Of a stretch of 10,557 nt of DNA, positions 1 through 8,924 are shown one piece after another; position 1 is the stretch's first letter; each line of letters opens with the position of its first letter. The position numbers were made by a program, and so were the translations under genes. Origin of the DNA: Conidiobolus incongruus B7586. Lineage: Eukaryota > Entomophthoromycota > Entomophthoromycetes > Entomophthorales > Conidiobolaceae. The notes beneath the pieces were generated by a model. The model saw nothing but the letters and a program-made list of their open reading frames with translations, did no database searches and was not told where the DNA came from. The DNA is taken from assembly GCA_000697335.1 (NCBI GenBank), contig JNEM01011952.1, positions 1-10,557 on the forward strand, in the 5' to 3' direction.

Positions 1-2
1 TA

Positions 3-714
3 GGACGTTTCTTTTGCGGCGGTACTTTAGTCAATCGCGATACTGTAGTCACTGCTGCCCACTGTACTTACGGTGATGATATTGATTACCTCGTATCTGT
101 ACATCGTCACAATCTGACGAAGACACCCGCTGAAGAGGGAGGTAAGACCTTTGGTGTGAAGAGTCGTAAAGTACATCCCGATTACAACTACAAAAATTTA
201 CAGAACGATATCGCTATCTGGAAGTTGAACGTCACCGAAGCTGACCACATTGAAACCAAAGAGGTATTATATGACGAAGATGGTAAGTACGCTACAACAG
301 TTGGTACTCCCTTGACTGCTATGGGATGGGGCGCAACTGATGAAGATGGTCATCCTTCCGATGTCCTTTTGGAAATCACCTTACCTTTGATGGATATGCA
401 GGTGTGTATTGACATTTATAAGAGCGTGTTTGAGGACGTCAATCCCGAAGTAGCCTTTTGCATCGGCTTCAAGGGCAATGGCGACAAGGATACTTGTGGT
501 GGTGACTCTGGAGGTCCATTATTTGCTACAAATGAAGATGGTAAACTGGTATTGACTGGTATTACTAGCTGGGGCTTGGGATGTGGTTATCCCTATCTTC
601 CCGGTGTAAGTTTCTATTAGAATCTAGTTTTATTACATAAATTAACTAACATACATTTTCTAGATCTATACCCGTGTATCCAAATATATTGGTTTTATCA
701 AAGAAAACCTTTAA
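3..714 (+). CDS. Trypsin-like serine protease (S1 family), 5' partial, two exons
   Basis: A secreted-type endopeptidase predicted to cut after Arg or Lys. Exons are 3-605 and 664-714, separated by a 58-bp intron (606-663, GTAAGT donor, branch-like CTAAC at 646-650, TTCTAG acceptor). The joined reading frame gives 217 residues to a TAA at 712-714. Numbering from the first codon seen, the catalytic triad is His20 in TAAHC, Asp69 in NDIAIWKL and Ser169 in GGDSGGPL. Asp163, six residues before the serine, is the chymotrypsin Asp189 equivalent that gives trypsin specificity. SWGLGC and PGIYTRV form the S1 pocket walls and C-terminal helix start. Six cysteines (5/21, 135/153, 165/194) fit the three conserved disulfides 42-58, 168-182 and 191-220. 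NLT (37) and NVT (76) are possible N-glycosylation sites. The signal peptide, propeptide and IVGG-type new N-terminus lie left of the window; the first bases TAG could be an intron acceptor. All catalytic residues seen are intact, so it looks functional. Confidence 0.95.
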
Positions 715-715
715 A

Positions 716-721
716 AATAAA
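716..721 (+). terminator. Poly(A) signal of the trypsin gene
   Basis: A canonical AATAAA begins one base after the trypsin stop codon, and a second AATAAA lies at 850-855. In such AT-rich DNA the hexamer occurs by chance, so which one is used is not decided by sequence. Confidence 0.4.
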
Positions 722-875
722 TTCTTTAATATATAATTTATTCATAATTCAGCATATTTAATATCAAATTAATGTTTGATTGTTTATTAAAAAGTTAGAG
801 TTTTTTTAATTCTGTTTTGTTTGAAATGTTACATACCATATTAAATTTCAATAAAAATTATCACCAATTTAAGTT

Positions 876-878
<3 letters not shown>

Positions 879-906
<28 letters not shown>
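879..906. repeat. (AT)14 microsatellite
   Basis: A perfect run of fourteen AT dinucleotides downstream of the trypsin gene. It is self-complementary and likely length-variable between strains. Shorter TA runs occur near 2170-2182. Confidence 0.95.
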
Positions 907-911
<5 letters not shown>

Positions 912-2334
912 AATTAATTATCTATTTAAAATCTACTTGCAAAATTAATATAATCAAATGGTTTTTTGTAATAAAGAATTGTCAATTTAAAATATTGGGT
1001 ACAAGCTCGTTTTGCCATCAGATGTTTCTTGTTTAAAATTAGTAAATTTGAGATATTTGATCAATTTAATATTGAATTGATATATTGGACCTTTTATTGT
1101 TTGATTTATAATGTTTACCATTGTCAACAATAATTGACTGAGTTAATAGTCTGATTTGTAAAAATAATTCAAAAACAAACTTGATGGTCTGAAATCATTC
1201 TAGCAAATTAAGATATTCTGATTGTGAGTGAATATGAAGTATAGATTACAATATTAGTACATGACATTACCAATTAAGTAATAGATTATTAGGAAGCAGA
1301 CTAACAATGAAATTCAGAACTTTTACAGTACGAATAATCAAATAGCCCCATGATAGAATCAAGTTTAAAGATTAGACTTATAAAATTGAAAATATTATAG
1401 ACCAAAGTTTCAAAATAGATCATATAAATAATATTATTTTATTTCAAATGTTAAAGATAAAAAGAAATATTTAACATTGAAATTTGATCAGTTTATTAAA
1501 TTCTATTTTTTTTATTAATTTGTAATTGTTAAGACTTAATGTTCAGCCCCGTGTTGAAAATAGTCAATGAATTATAACTTTTAAATTTTTTATCAATTTT
1601 AAATGAATTCCAAAGGTTATATAGTTTTGTATATATTTTAATGATATCCAATGTAAAAAATTAACCTTTTTCATAAAAAATTAATTTCTATTGGGAATTT
1701 TGTTTTATTTTTAAATATATTTTCAGCGATTCTGATATCAAATTTTATAATTTCTTATAGTATTGTATAACTGAAAAATGATGATTTGAAATTTTTTTCA
1801 TGGTCTTATTAATTGATATATTATAATTACAACTATATATAATATTCCAATTTTTCCATAATTAGGAGATTGGATGGATCAAACATTATATGGAGATAAA
1901 GTTTGTGTGAGTTAATGATCAAGGCCAAATCTCTAGAATAATTCAATAAAGGTATCAATATCTAACCAGGAGAAATTTGATAAAGCTAACTATGATCCTA
2001 TTATAAGTAATATATATATGAGACTAATTTTAAATATATTAGTTTTTCAATAATTAGTTTTTTTATGAACAAATGATGATTATGAAATTTGAATGATAAT
2101 TAAATAAGTTTAAAATTGTATTATATATTGAAAGAGTGTTAATTTTCTAACAAAATATTATTTACTTTGATATATATATATATTTTCTAATAGTGATTTT
2201 TTATAATTCAATTATTTCCAAAATCTCCAAAATATCTAAATATTATAATAAAGCCAACATTGATTCACTATTGCATATATCATTTTTTCAAATTACTTGG
2301 AGAATTCATAGTATCAAATCAACCTATTGTTCTT

Positions 2335-2765
2335 GACAACTGTAATTGTAAGAGGAAACAGACTTTTAGAGTGTAGACAGGGAATCGCCAGTAGTAAACG
2401 ATAGGTTACCACAAAAGTAAGGGAAATTAATTGGGTTCACCAAATGAGGTGAAAATGGCTTACTGTAAATTGAGTTCTTCGTGTAAAGTAAATATTTCAC
2501 GCTAGTCAAGATTCAACGTTTTTGTGAGGGTTACGAGAAAAACTTGGAAACTGAACACTTTTGGAATGAAGATAAGAGAGATAAATTTATTAGTTCCATC
2601 ATGATAATCTTATATTAGCTTTCATTGTTGATTTCTATGGATTGGAATGGCTTAATAACAGAAAGGAATACAATCACAGGGTTCAGGAAATGGGTGTTCT
2701 CGAATGTGACTTATCGATTCAGTGTGATAATCGCATTTTCTTGAGTGATTAACAAGATTGTTTCT
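2335..2765. pseudogene. Unidentified eroded coding island
   Basis: This stretch is visibly less AT-rich than the DNA on both sides and contains open runs of 35 to 52 codons in several frames, unlike the flanks. The longest on the plus strand (2594-2752, no ATG near its start) includes NLILAFIVDFYGLEWL, a hydrophobic segment followed by charged residues. A neighbouring plus frame and a minus frame (with SHIREHPFPEPCDC) also look protein-like, so I cannot fix the strand. No family motif is recognised. The likeliest reading is the remnant of a decayed host gene; an RNA gene or a conserved regulatory block are alternatives. Confidence 0.25.
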
Positions 2766-3294
2766 CCTCATTCTCAATAAAATAATTAGATCATAATTCC
2801 AAGTGATTCAATTTGTATTATGGTTTTGTACATATTTAAACCAATTCAATGCTGTATTATATTACAAATTATATATATAAGGGCTTTACCGTGAACATAA
2901 TGATTTATTGAATTTATAAATGATGACTATATCAAAACTCTAATTCAAAAAGTTAATTTATTAAATCTGAAGTTGAATAATTTAATTTTAATATTTATTT
3001 TATCTATTGCATTCATATCAAATTTGTCAAATAGTGGAAATTTATCAAATCCATTTATAAAAATTGAATATAAACTATATAAAAATCAATATTTTAATTG
3101 TAAATTTGGAATAGAAATATAAAAATGTGAATCAGCCAATATCAATTAAAGTATTTTATTTCAATTGAAAAATTAGAAATTAATTTTGAGTTATAGATGG
3201 GATGTAAGCATTTCAAATTGATTATAATATCTTAGTTTATTAATTCCAACTTAAGTACTTTATATATAATTATTCATTAGGAAATTTCAAATTA

Positions 3295-3319
3295 TTGAAT
3301 TGAATTGAATTGAATTGAA
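3295..3319. repeat. TTGAA pentanucleotide repeat, five copies
   Basis: Five perfect tandem copies of TTGAA, with partial units at each edge, in the 3' flank of the mL59 gene. A short ATT/AAT triplet run lies nearby at about 3465-3478. Confidence 0.9.
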
Positions 3320-3498
3320 TTTTGTAATGAATTTCAGAAACTTGATAAATAGATATAGATATAAAATTTAGATATATTAATGACCGTGTAAATATTATGA
3401 TATCATTTGACATTGGTTCTATTCCAAAATTATAGAAAAAATATGGGTCAAAAAGATTACTGAAATAATAATAATAATCTAACAAATTAATATTTAAT

Positions 3499-3977
3499 TT
3501 AGAAAGGTAAATTACTGTGCTTTTTAGCTTTTTCTTCCAAAATAGCCTAAAGTAAATTAATAAGTAAAAATTAATTAAATTGAATGAAATAAAGTTTACT
3601 TGTTTCCATTCTTCAATCTTCTTGGGCATTTGGTTAAGAGCTTTGTCAATCTTAGCTTTTCTATACAAAAATATAAATATATGAACCTATTAGTATTAAA
3701 TATAGTAATGATAATACCTTTGTAAATAATTCTTCTGATACTTAGTACCCTCGAAATTAGTATTGATAGTCTTTCTAGCTTCTTTTACAGGCGGTATTCC
3801 AATCGAGGCGGGGTCAATACCTTGACGAACGCAATTCTTGCGAAGATCGGCCTGTTGTCTCAAACTTAAGAGAGGTTTGTGCCATCTGTCATTTACAAAT
3901 TGAGGTTCAAAATGAGCTGGAGTGTATTGTTGAGTGAGACTTTTTAAAGCTTGTTTGGTTAAAATTTTTTGTTTCAT
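3499..3977 (-). CDS. MRPL25: Mitochondrial large ribosomal subunit protein mL59, three exons
   Basis: A structural protein of the mitochondrial ribosome large subunit, nuclear-encoded. The exons on the minus strand are 3977-3718, 3660-3600 and 3546-3499. The introns are 3717-3661 (57 bp, GTATTA donor, TACTAAT branch-like site, TATAG acceptor) and 3599-3547 (53 bp, GTAAAC donor, CTTTAG acceptor). The joined frame is exactly 123 codons including TAA. Family features seen: WHKPLLSLRQQADLRK followed by a GIDPASIGIPP segment (the conserved arginine/lysine-rich block before a short proline motif), the basic MPKKIEEWK helix, and a C-terminus ending in LPF, as fungal mL59 proteins do. The LPF end appears only when both introns are removed, which supports the model. 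The ATG has A at -3. No clear cleavable presequence is visible; the N-terminus is short and basic. Length (122) is somewhat shorter than yeast MrpL25. The identification is from remembered family motifs, not a search. Confidence 0.85.
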
Positions 3978-5032
3978 TATTAGTTTATTAATAATTAATC
4001 TATTATAATTTGTTTTTGAAGTCTAATTATTAATTTGAAATTGGGTTTACTACATTAAAATAAATTTATATTTAATTAATTGATAATAAATTTGTGGGAT
4101 TTAGGAATCTCAAAGTTGCAAATTTATTTTTGATCATAATTTCAAAAATATTTCAAATATAAATTATATTTTACACAAAAATTAATAAGTATTTTATAAT
4201 ATTTATATTTTAAAGCAAATGTATCAACATAAATCCCAATAACAATACCTAAACCTTTATAATTTAAACATTGAAAGTTTAACTGCATTGGTTTTTCAAT
4301 TTGGTCATTGTATACACTTTTTAACACAAAATTTCTATTTTTTTTTCATTATATGTAATAAAGTATTAATATTCATTTATAATATTAGAAATATGTAATT
4401 ATTTTCAAGTTCACATTTTATTCATTGTGTAATTCAATTTTAAATTTCTCATATTTGTATCAAATATATTAAAAATTTAAAGGTTTCAACACTACTGATA
4501 TTTGATATTTGTCAATATCTTATTAACCTGGATCCATCCATACTTTTTTAATTTTTACGATTCTCAAATATTTTAGATATAAAAAATGTTGTGATCCCTG
4601 AATGATCAAACATTTTAACTGCATAATATTTAAATTAAAATATTCATTATATACAAGTTCAGTAGACAAAGAGATCAATATTAAAATAATTTCAATCAAA
4701 TAGATAGAATGGGTCGATTTTTGTTAAAAAATTTAAAAACAGATGATGACATTTGATTAAATTACTTAAAATAGTGATTATGATCTTAAAATTTCCCAAA
4801 TTTAATATCCATAATATTTTACTAGTTCTATTCTGTAGTATTCAGCTAATAATAATTAACCAATCACTAACTAAAAATCTTAATATTCACAATACATTTC
4901 ATCCCAAAATTAATTCGTCATTCTCAATTTTATTCAATCATCTCAATTCCAATATAAATACACAATTAATCACAAACTTTAATAATATTTTATAATATTT
5001 TATTTAATCCAAAAAAATATCATATAATCAGA
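3978..5032. other. Divergent intergenic region between mL59 and methionyl-tRNA synthetase genes
   Basis: About 1.05 kb of AT-rich DNA that must hold the promoters of both housekeeping genes. No gene is supported. Open frames at 4142-4327 (minus) and 4753-4995 (plus) have only Ile/Asn/Leu/Tyr/Lys-heavy composition expected of AT-rich noncoding DNA. A short inverted repeat (GATATT...AATATC, about 4502-4517) sits in it. Confidence 0.75.
4953..4960 (+). promoter_or_regulatory. Possible TATA box of the methionyl-tRNA synthetase gene
   Basis: TATAAATA lies 80 bp upstream of the ATG and directly overlaps a CCAAT (4949-4953); a second CCAAT is at about 4860. Spacing suits a core promoter, but such strings are common in DNA this AT-rich, so this is a weak call. 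Confidence 0.25.
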
Positions 5033-7605
5033 ATGGCAAAATTAAATAAATTATTATTATCTAAAAGTACTCCAGTTAATAGCCTAGCATTTTTCAATTT
5101 GGTCAAGTTTGTAGTGGCTACCTTGGTTTGGCAGCACAAATACCAGCAAATCGTGTTGGATACCATTGAAGAAGGTTTGATAATTATAATATTTGATATT
5201 GCCTTATTAATCTTGGTTAGGTGTCCAATTACCAAGTTACGAATGTGCTAAAGAGAAAGTGTCCTTATTTGAACCTTCAGCTCTTGTGGTTTATTTGTTA
5301 AATGGCAAATTGGCTGATCATAAAGTTTGGCAATTGTTAGAATGGGAAACTACCAATTTGAAACCCGTTATCAAGGCTAATATTGCCAACACTGAAGGTT
5401 ACACTCAAATAGCTGAACTTTTGGAACAAATTTTGGCCAAGTATGATAATGACGAAAATTTGAAAGTAAGTAAATAACACAAATTAAATCAATAATTTTA
5501 TTAATTATCTTTATCAAGTCTGTCTTACAATGGTTAGTTATTGGAAACCTTTATCCTTGGATTTTGAACGAAAGCGAAAAATTGAGTCAATATCCCAAAG
5601 TTCAACAAATCTATCAAACTATCAGTCAATTCCAAAATTTCTCAAATTTGATCTCTGATCTCGCTAATGGTGTAGTTACCGCTGTGGCCGAAGAAAAGAA
5701 GCAGGAAGTTGAAGTCATTATTGGCGATGAAAGTCATCGCAAGGTTGATCCTAACGCCGTTTTACCTGAAGTTAGCAAAGAGCTCAAGTAGGTTGAATTA
5801 TATTGATTTGATTTTCGTGATATTGATTGGTTTGATTAGAAAACCTATCCCTGGCCAAAAGAACATTTTGATTACATCCGCTTTGCCTTATGTCAACAAC
5901 GTTCCCCACTTGGGTAACTTGATCGGTAGTACCTTGTCAGCTGATGTCTATGCTCGCTTCTGCCGCATCCGCTCCACCAACTACCTCTTCATCTGTGGTA
6001 CTGATGAATATGGTACTGCTACCGAAACCAAGGCCTTGGAATTGGGTGTTACTTGCCAAGAGCTATGTGACAAGTATCACAAGGTCCACAAAGAGATCTA
6101 CGATTGGTTCGATATTGAATTCGATCTCTTTGGCAGAACTACCACCCCTCAACAGACTGAAATTGCTCAGGATATCTTCTTAAAGCTTAAGGACAATAAC
6201 TATCTTTTGGAAGACTCTATCACTCAATTGTTCTGTGAAAAATGTGAAAGGTAATTATGTCTAATTGGTTTTCTATGGGGTATGATGCTAATTCATATTA
6301 ATTAGATTCTTGGCTGATCGTTATGTTGAAGGTGAATGTCCCAAGTGTCACTACTTAGATGCCAGAGGTGATCAGTGTGACCAATGTGGTGGCCTTCTCA
6401 ACGCTCACGAATTGATCAATCCCAGATGTAAGCTTGATAACAATACTCCCATCTTAAGAGAATCCACCCATGTTTTCTTGGATCTCCCTAAACTTCAACC
6501 TAAGTGTGAAGAATTCGTCGCTACCAACAGCGCCGAAGGCAAATGGACCAGCAACGGTAAGTTGATTACTCAATCTTGGCTCAAGGAAGGTTTGCGTCCT
6601 AGATGTATCACCCGTGATCTCAAGTGGGGTACTCCAGTTCCTTTGGACCATCTTAAGGAAAAAGTTTTCTACGTTTGGTTCGATGCTCCCATCGGTTACC
6701 TCAGTATCACTGCCAACTACACCAAGGATTGGGAAGCTTGGTGGAAGAATCCCGAAAATGTCAAACTCTACCAATTTATGGGTAAGGACAACGTTCCCTT
6801 CCATACCGTTATTTTCCCTTGTTCCGTGTTAGGCACCAAGGAGAACTGGACTATGCTCCACCACGTCAACACCACCGAGTATCTCAACTATGAAGATGGC
6901 AAATTCTCCAAGTCTCGTAACGTGGGTGTCTTCGGTAACAATGCCCAAGAAACCGGTATTCCTGCCTCTGTCTGGAGATACTACTTAATCTCCAACCGTC
7001 CCGAAACTAACGACTCCGTCTTCAGCTGGAACGAATTTATCACTCGCAACAACTCTGAATTGCTCAACAACCTTGGCAACTTCTGTAACAGAGTTCTCAA
7101 GTTCTTAGCTGCCGGATCCAAGTATGCTGGTGTCATTCCCTCTTTTGACGTCAGCGGCGATCTCGAAACCCAATTGGTTCAGAATGTCAACCAATTACTC
7201 GAACGCTATATCGCTGACATGGAATTGGGCAAATTCCGCAGCGGCTTGAAGTTGATGATGGAAATTTCTCAACTCGGCAACCAATACCTCCAAAACGTTA
7301 AGATCGACAACACTTTGTTCACCGATCACCGCACCGTGTGCGACCGTGCCATTGGTCTTAGCGTCAATTTGATCTATTTGATTGCTGCTTTGACTTTCCC
7401 ATTCATGCCCGAAACCTCCAAGCAAATTTGCGCCCAACTCAACGCTCCTCTCCCCAAGCTCAGCGATACTTGGAACACAAATGCCATCTTAGCTGGCCAC
7501 CGCATTGGCAAGCCTACCCACTTGTTCACTCGTATTGAAGAAAAATTAATCTCTGTATTCAGATCTAAATTTGGTGGTTCTACAACTACTCCCCCAGCTA
7601 ACTAG
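5033..7605 (+). CDS. MES1: Cytosolic methionyl-tRNA synthetase, five exons, complete
   Basis: Class I aminoacyl-tRNA synthetase that charges tRNA-Met with methionine using ATP. Exons are 5033-5174, 5221-5465, 5519-5787, 5840-6250 and 6306-7605; introns are 46, 53, 52 and 55 bp. The frame joins to 789 codons with stop TAG (788 residues; yeast Mes1 is 751). Residues 1 to about 200 resemble the glutathione-S-transferase-like N-terminal domain of Mes1, which in yeast binds Arc1. The Rossmann catalytic core begins at [20 protein letters not shown], with the HIGH-equivalent HLGN at 242-245. Zinc-knuckle cysteines are CEKC (351/354), CPKC (367/370) and CDQC (380/383). [10 protein letters not shown] and [10 protein letters not shown] are conserved core blocks, and the KMSKS-equivalent KFSKS is at 555-559. 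The helical anticodon-binding domain follows. There is no C-terminal EMAPII or WHEP domain. The ATG has A at -3 and G at +4. The first intron has an unusual donor, GTTTGA. The last exon is markedly richer in C-ending codons than its neighbours, as in highly expressed genes. Confidence 0.97.
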
Positions 7606-8073
7606 AATATATTATATATTTGGTACTATTACTCATACATTTTTAATAAATTATTATTAGTTTTTGATTCATTATGATAATAATTTATATTATTATTTCA
7701 TATTTATACTAAATTTACCAATTAAGAATTATATCTTAAAATTTTTATTCATCATATTATTCATTAGACAGTAAATCTACTTAACCCAATATTTATAAAT
7801 ATAAAACAAAATTTTAATAAATTTTTTCAGATTTTTCTAATTTATCCAGAATATAAATGGCAAAATGATAATTTGTCAGCATTTAATATCTTCACATAAT
7901 TATATTTGTTGTTTAGAAAATTTGTTGAACTGATTTACCTAAAACTTAAAACCAAAAAAGAATAATAATGAATTCATGCATTAATCCCATAACTCCGGAC
8001 TTAATCAAAATGAAAATAAAAACTATCACAATTTGGACTTGGTTTTATCTATTTCAGAAAAGAATAAAGAATA
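7606..8073. other. AT-rich spacer between the synthetase and trihelix genes
   Basis: Holds the 3' flank of the synthetase gene and the promoter of the trihelix gene. No open frame or repeat worth calling. Near its right end, TTTCAG (8052-8057), 16 bp before the trihelix ATG, could be the acceptor of an intron in the 5' untranslated region; no matching donor can be fixed from sequence alone. Confidence 0.6.
7645..7650 (+). terminator. Poly(A) signal of the methionyl-tRNA synthetase gene
   Basis: AATAAA 40 bp after the TAG stop, followed by T-rich DNA: a good position for a fungal poly(A) signal, though chance occurrence is easy here. Confidence 0.45.
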
Positions 8074-8914
8074 ATGACAACACCTTCACAGCCCCAACCA
8101 ACGAGTAATTACTCGAGTCGGAATTATTGGAACTGGCAAGAGACCGTTCAACTTATTGAGATATTAGAAGACTATCAGATAAAGAATTTTAATACTACGA
8201 ATCATTTACTTTCCAAGAAGTTTTGGTCGGAGACTAGTGCTTTATTAAAAGCTAAAGGTATCGATAAGAATAGTGTACAGTGTAAAGTAAAGTGGAAGAA
8301 TTTGAAGGCCAAGTTTAAAGTATTATAGTATTTTTTTAGTAGTTATGTGGTATTAATATTTTTTTTAGAAAAAGGACCCTTCTCTAAAGCCTATTGTTGA
8401 CAAATTGGAGAAATTGATAGGTAAACAAAGTTTGAATTCGGTATCGTAAGTTATTAATATTTCATCGCGCTTGTAAATATATTAATGCATAGTATTTAGA
8501 CCGCCACCCAACAATTCCCTACCAAATTCACCGGGACATATCCCGATGATTATGGGATCGCCGTTGGGCAATGATACCCAGCTCGTACCATCGTCCCCGA
8601 TTCCAATGATACAGCAGCACTCCATCCCTACGCAATCCCTGAATACGCAATATGTGACACTGGATCAGCTGAATCAGCTACGATCCGAAATGCTAGCACT
8701 CGTCAACAACCACAGTGTAGACTCTGGGAATTCTTTGCATTTACAACGTCAAATTGACCAACTTACACAAAGCTACAAGAATCTCAAGCAAGAATTAATC
8801 AATACGCAGAATGAATTGATAACGGTGAAAAAGGAATTGATACAGTTTAACGAATTAATCATTGGCGAGCAAGTTAAAATGAATTTAATTTTAAAAATGT
8901 TGAACTATAAATAA
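8074..8914 (+). CDS. Trihelix (Myb/SANT-like) DNA-binding protein with C-terminal coiled coil, three exons
   Basis: Predicted nuclear DNA-binding protein, probably a transcription factor; target unknown. Exons are 8074-8319, 8369-8445 and 8500-8914, with introns of 49 bp (GTATTA...TTTTAG) and 54 bp (GTAAGT...ATTTAG); the joined frame is 246 codons with TAA. The ATG has A at -3. Residues 18-95 form one domain of the Myb_DNA-bind_4 type: WNWQETVQLIEIL, KKFWSETSALLKAKG and QCKVKWKNLKAKFK supply the three helices with core tryptophans 21, 51 and 74. A Pro/Ser/Asn/Gln-rich low-complexity linker spans about 106-160. Residues about 187-240 form a long amphipathic helix with heptad leucines (QIDQLTQSYKNLKQEL and onward), suited to dimerisation. 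Plant SIP1-type trihelix factors have the same order of parts. The middle exon is only 77 bp. The tandem position after the synthetase gene suggests no functional link. A MADF-type domain is a less likely alternative. Confidence 0.85.
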
Positions 8915-8915
8915 A
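8910..8915 (+). terminator. Poly(A) signal overlapping the trihelix stop codon
   Basis: AATAAA overlaps the TAA stop (8912-8914). Because a minus-strand gene remnant ends at 8925, the 3' region on this side is very compact. Confidence 0.35.
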
Positions 8916-8924
8916 ATTTGTATA

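Larger units (their letters stand above)
715..3498. other. AT-rich spacer without an intact gene
   Basis: About 2.8 kb between the convergent trypsin and mL59 genes. Stops are dense in all six frames. It holds an (AT)14 tract, a TTGAA tandem repeat, short poly-A/T runs and one less AT-rich island (about 2335-2765) listed separately. Two smaller coding-like scraps on the plus strand, near 1000-1080 and 1950-2050, are too short to call. I found no tRNA A/B boxes, no terminal repeats and no transposase motifs here. Confidence 0.8.

Noticed and set aside
1000-1080. Short plus-strand run with LPSDVSCLKLVNLRYL, reminiscent of a leucine-rich repeat
   Set aside because: A single repeat-like unit of fewer than 30 codons in AT-rich DNA, without a second unit or exon signals.
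1540-1560. GTTCAGCCC resembling a tRNA B box
   Set aside because: It mismatches the invariant A of the B box and has no A box or acceptor stem upstream.
1950-2050. Plus-strand run with KFDKANYDPIISN
   Set aside because: Only about 34 codons, no start codon or recognised motif; kept only as part of the description of the spacer.
4142-4327. Minus-strand 61-codon open frame with a KGLGIVIGIYVDTF-like segment
   Set aside because: It lacks an ATG at its start, is dominated by Ile/Tyr/Lys/Asn expected from AT-rich DNA, and shows no family motif or flanking exon.
4753-4995. Plus-strand 80-codon open frame upstream of the synthetase gene
   Set aside because: Composition is almost only Ile, Asn, Leu, Phe and Ser; it overlaps the expected promoter region and has no motif, so it looks like a chance frame.
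5020-5235. Minus-strand open frame opposite synthetase exon 1
   Set aside because: A shadow of the coding exon and its intron; no independent coding signal.
6454-6804. Minus-strand 116-codon open frame opposite the synthetase last exon
   Set aside because: The codon bias of the real exon keeps the antisense frame open; the conserved motifs are all on the plus strand.
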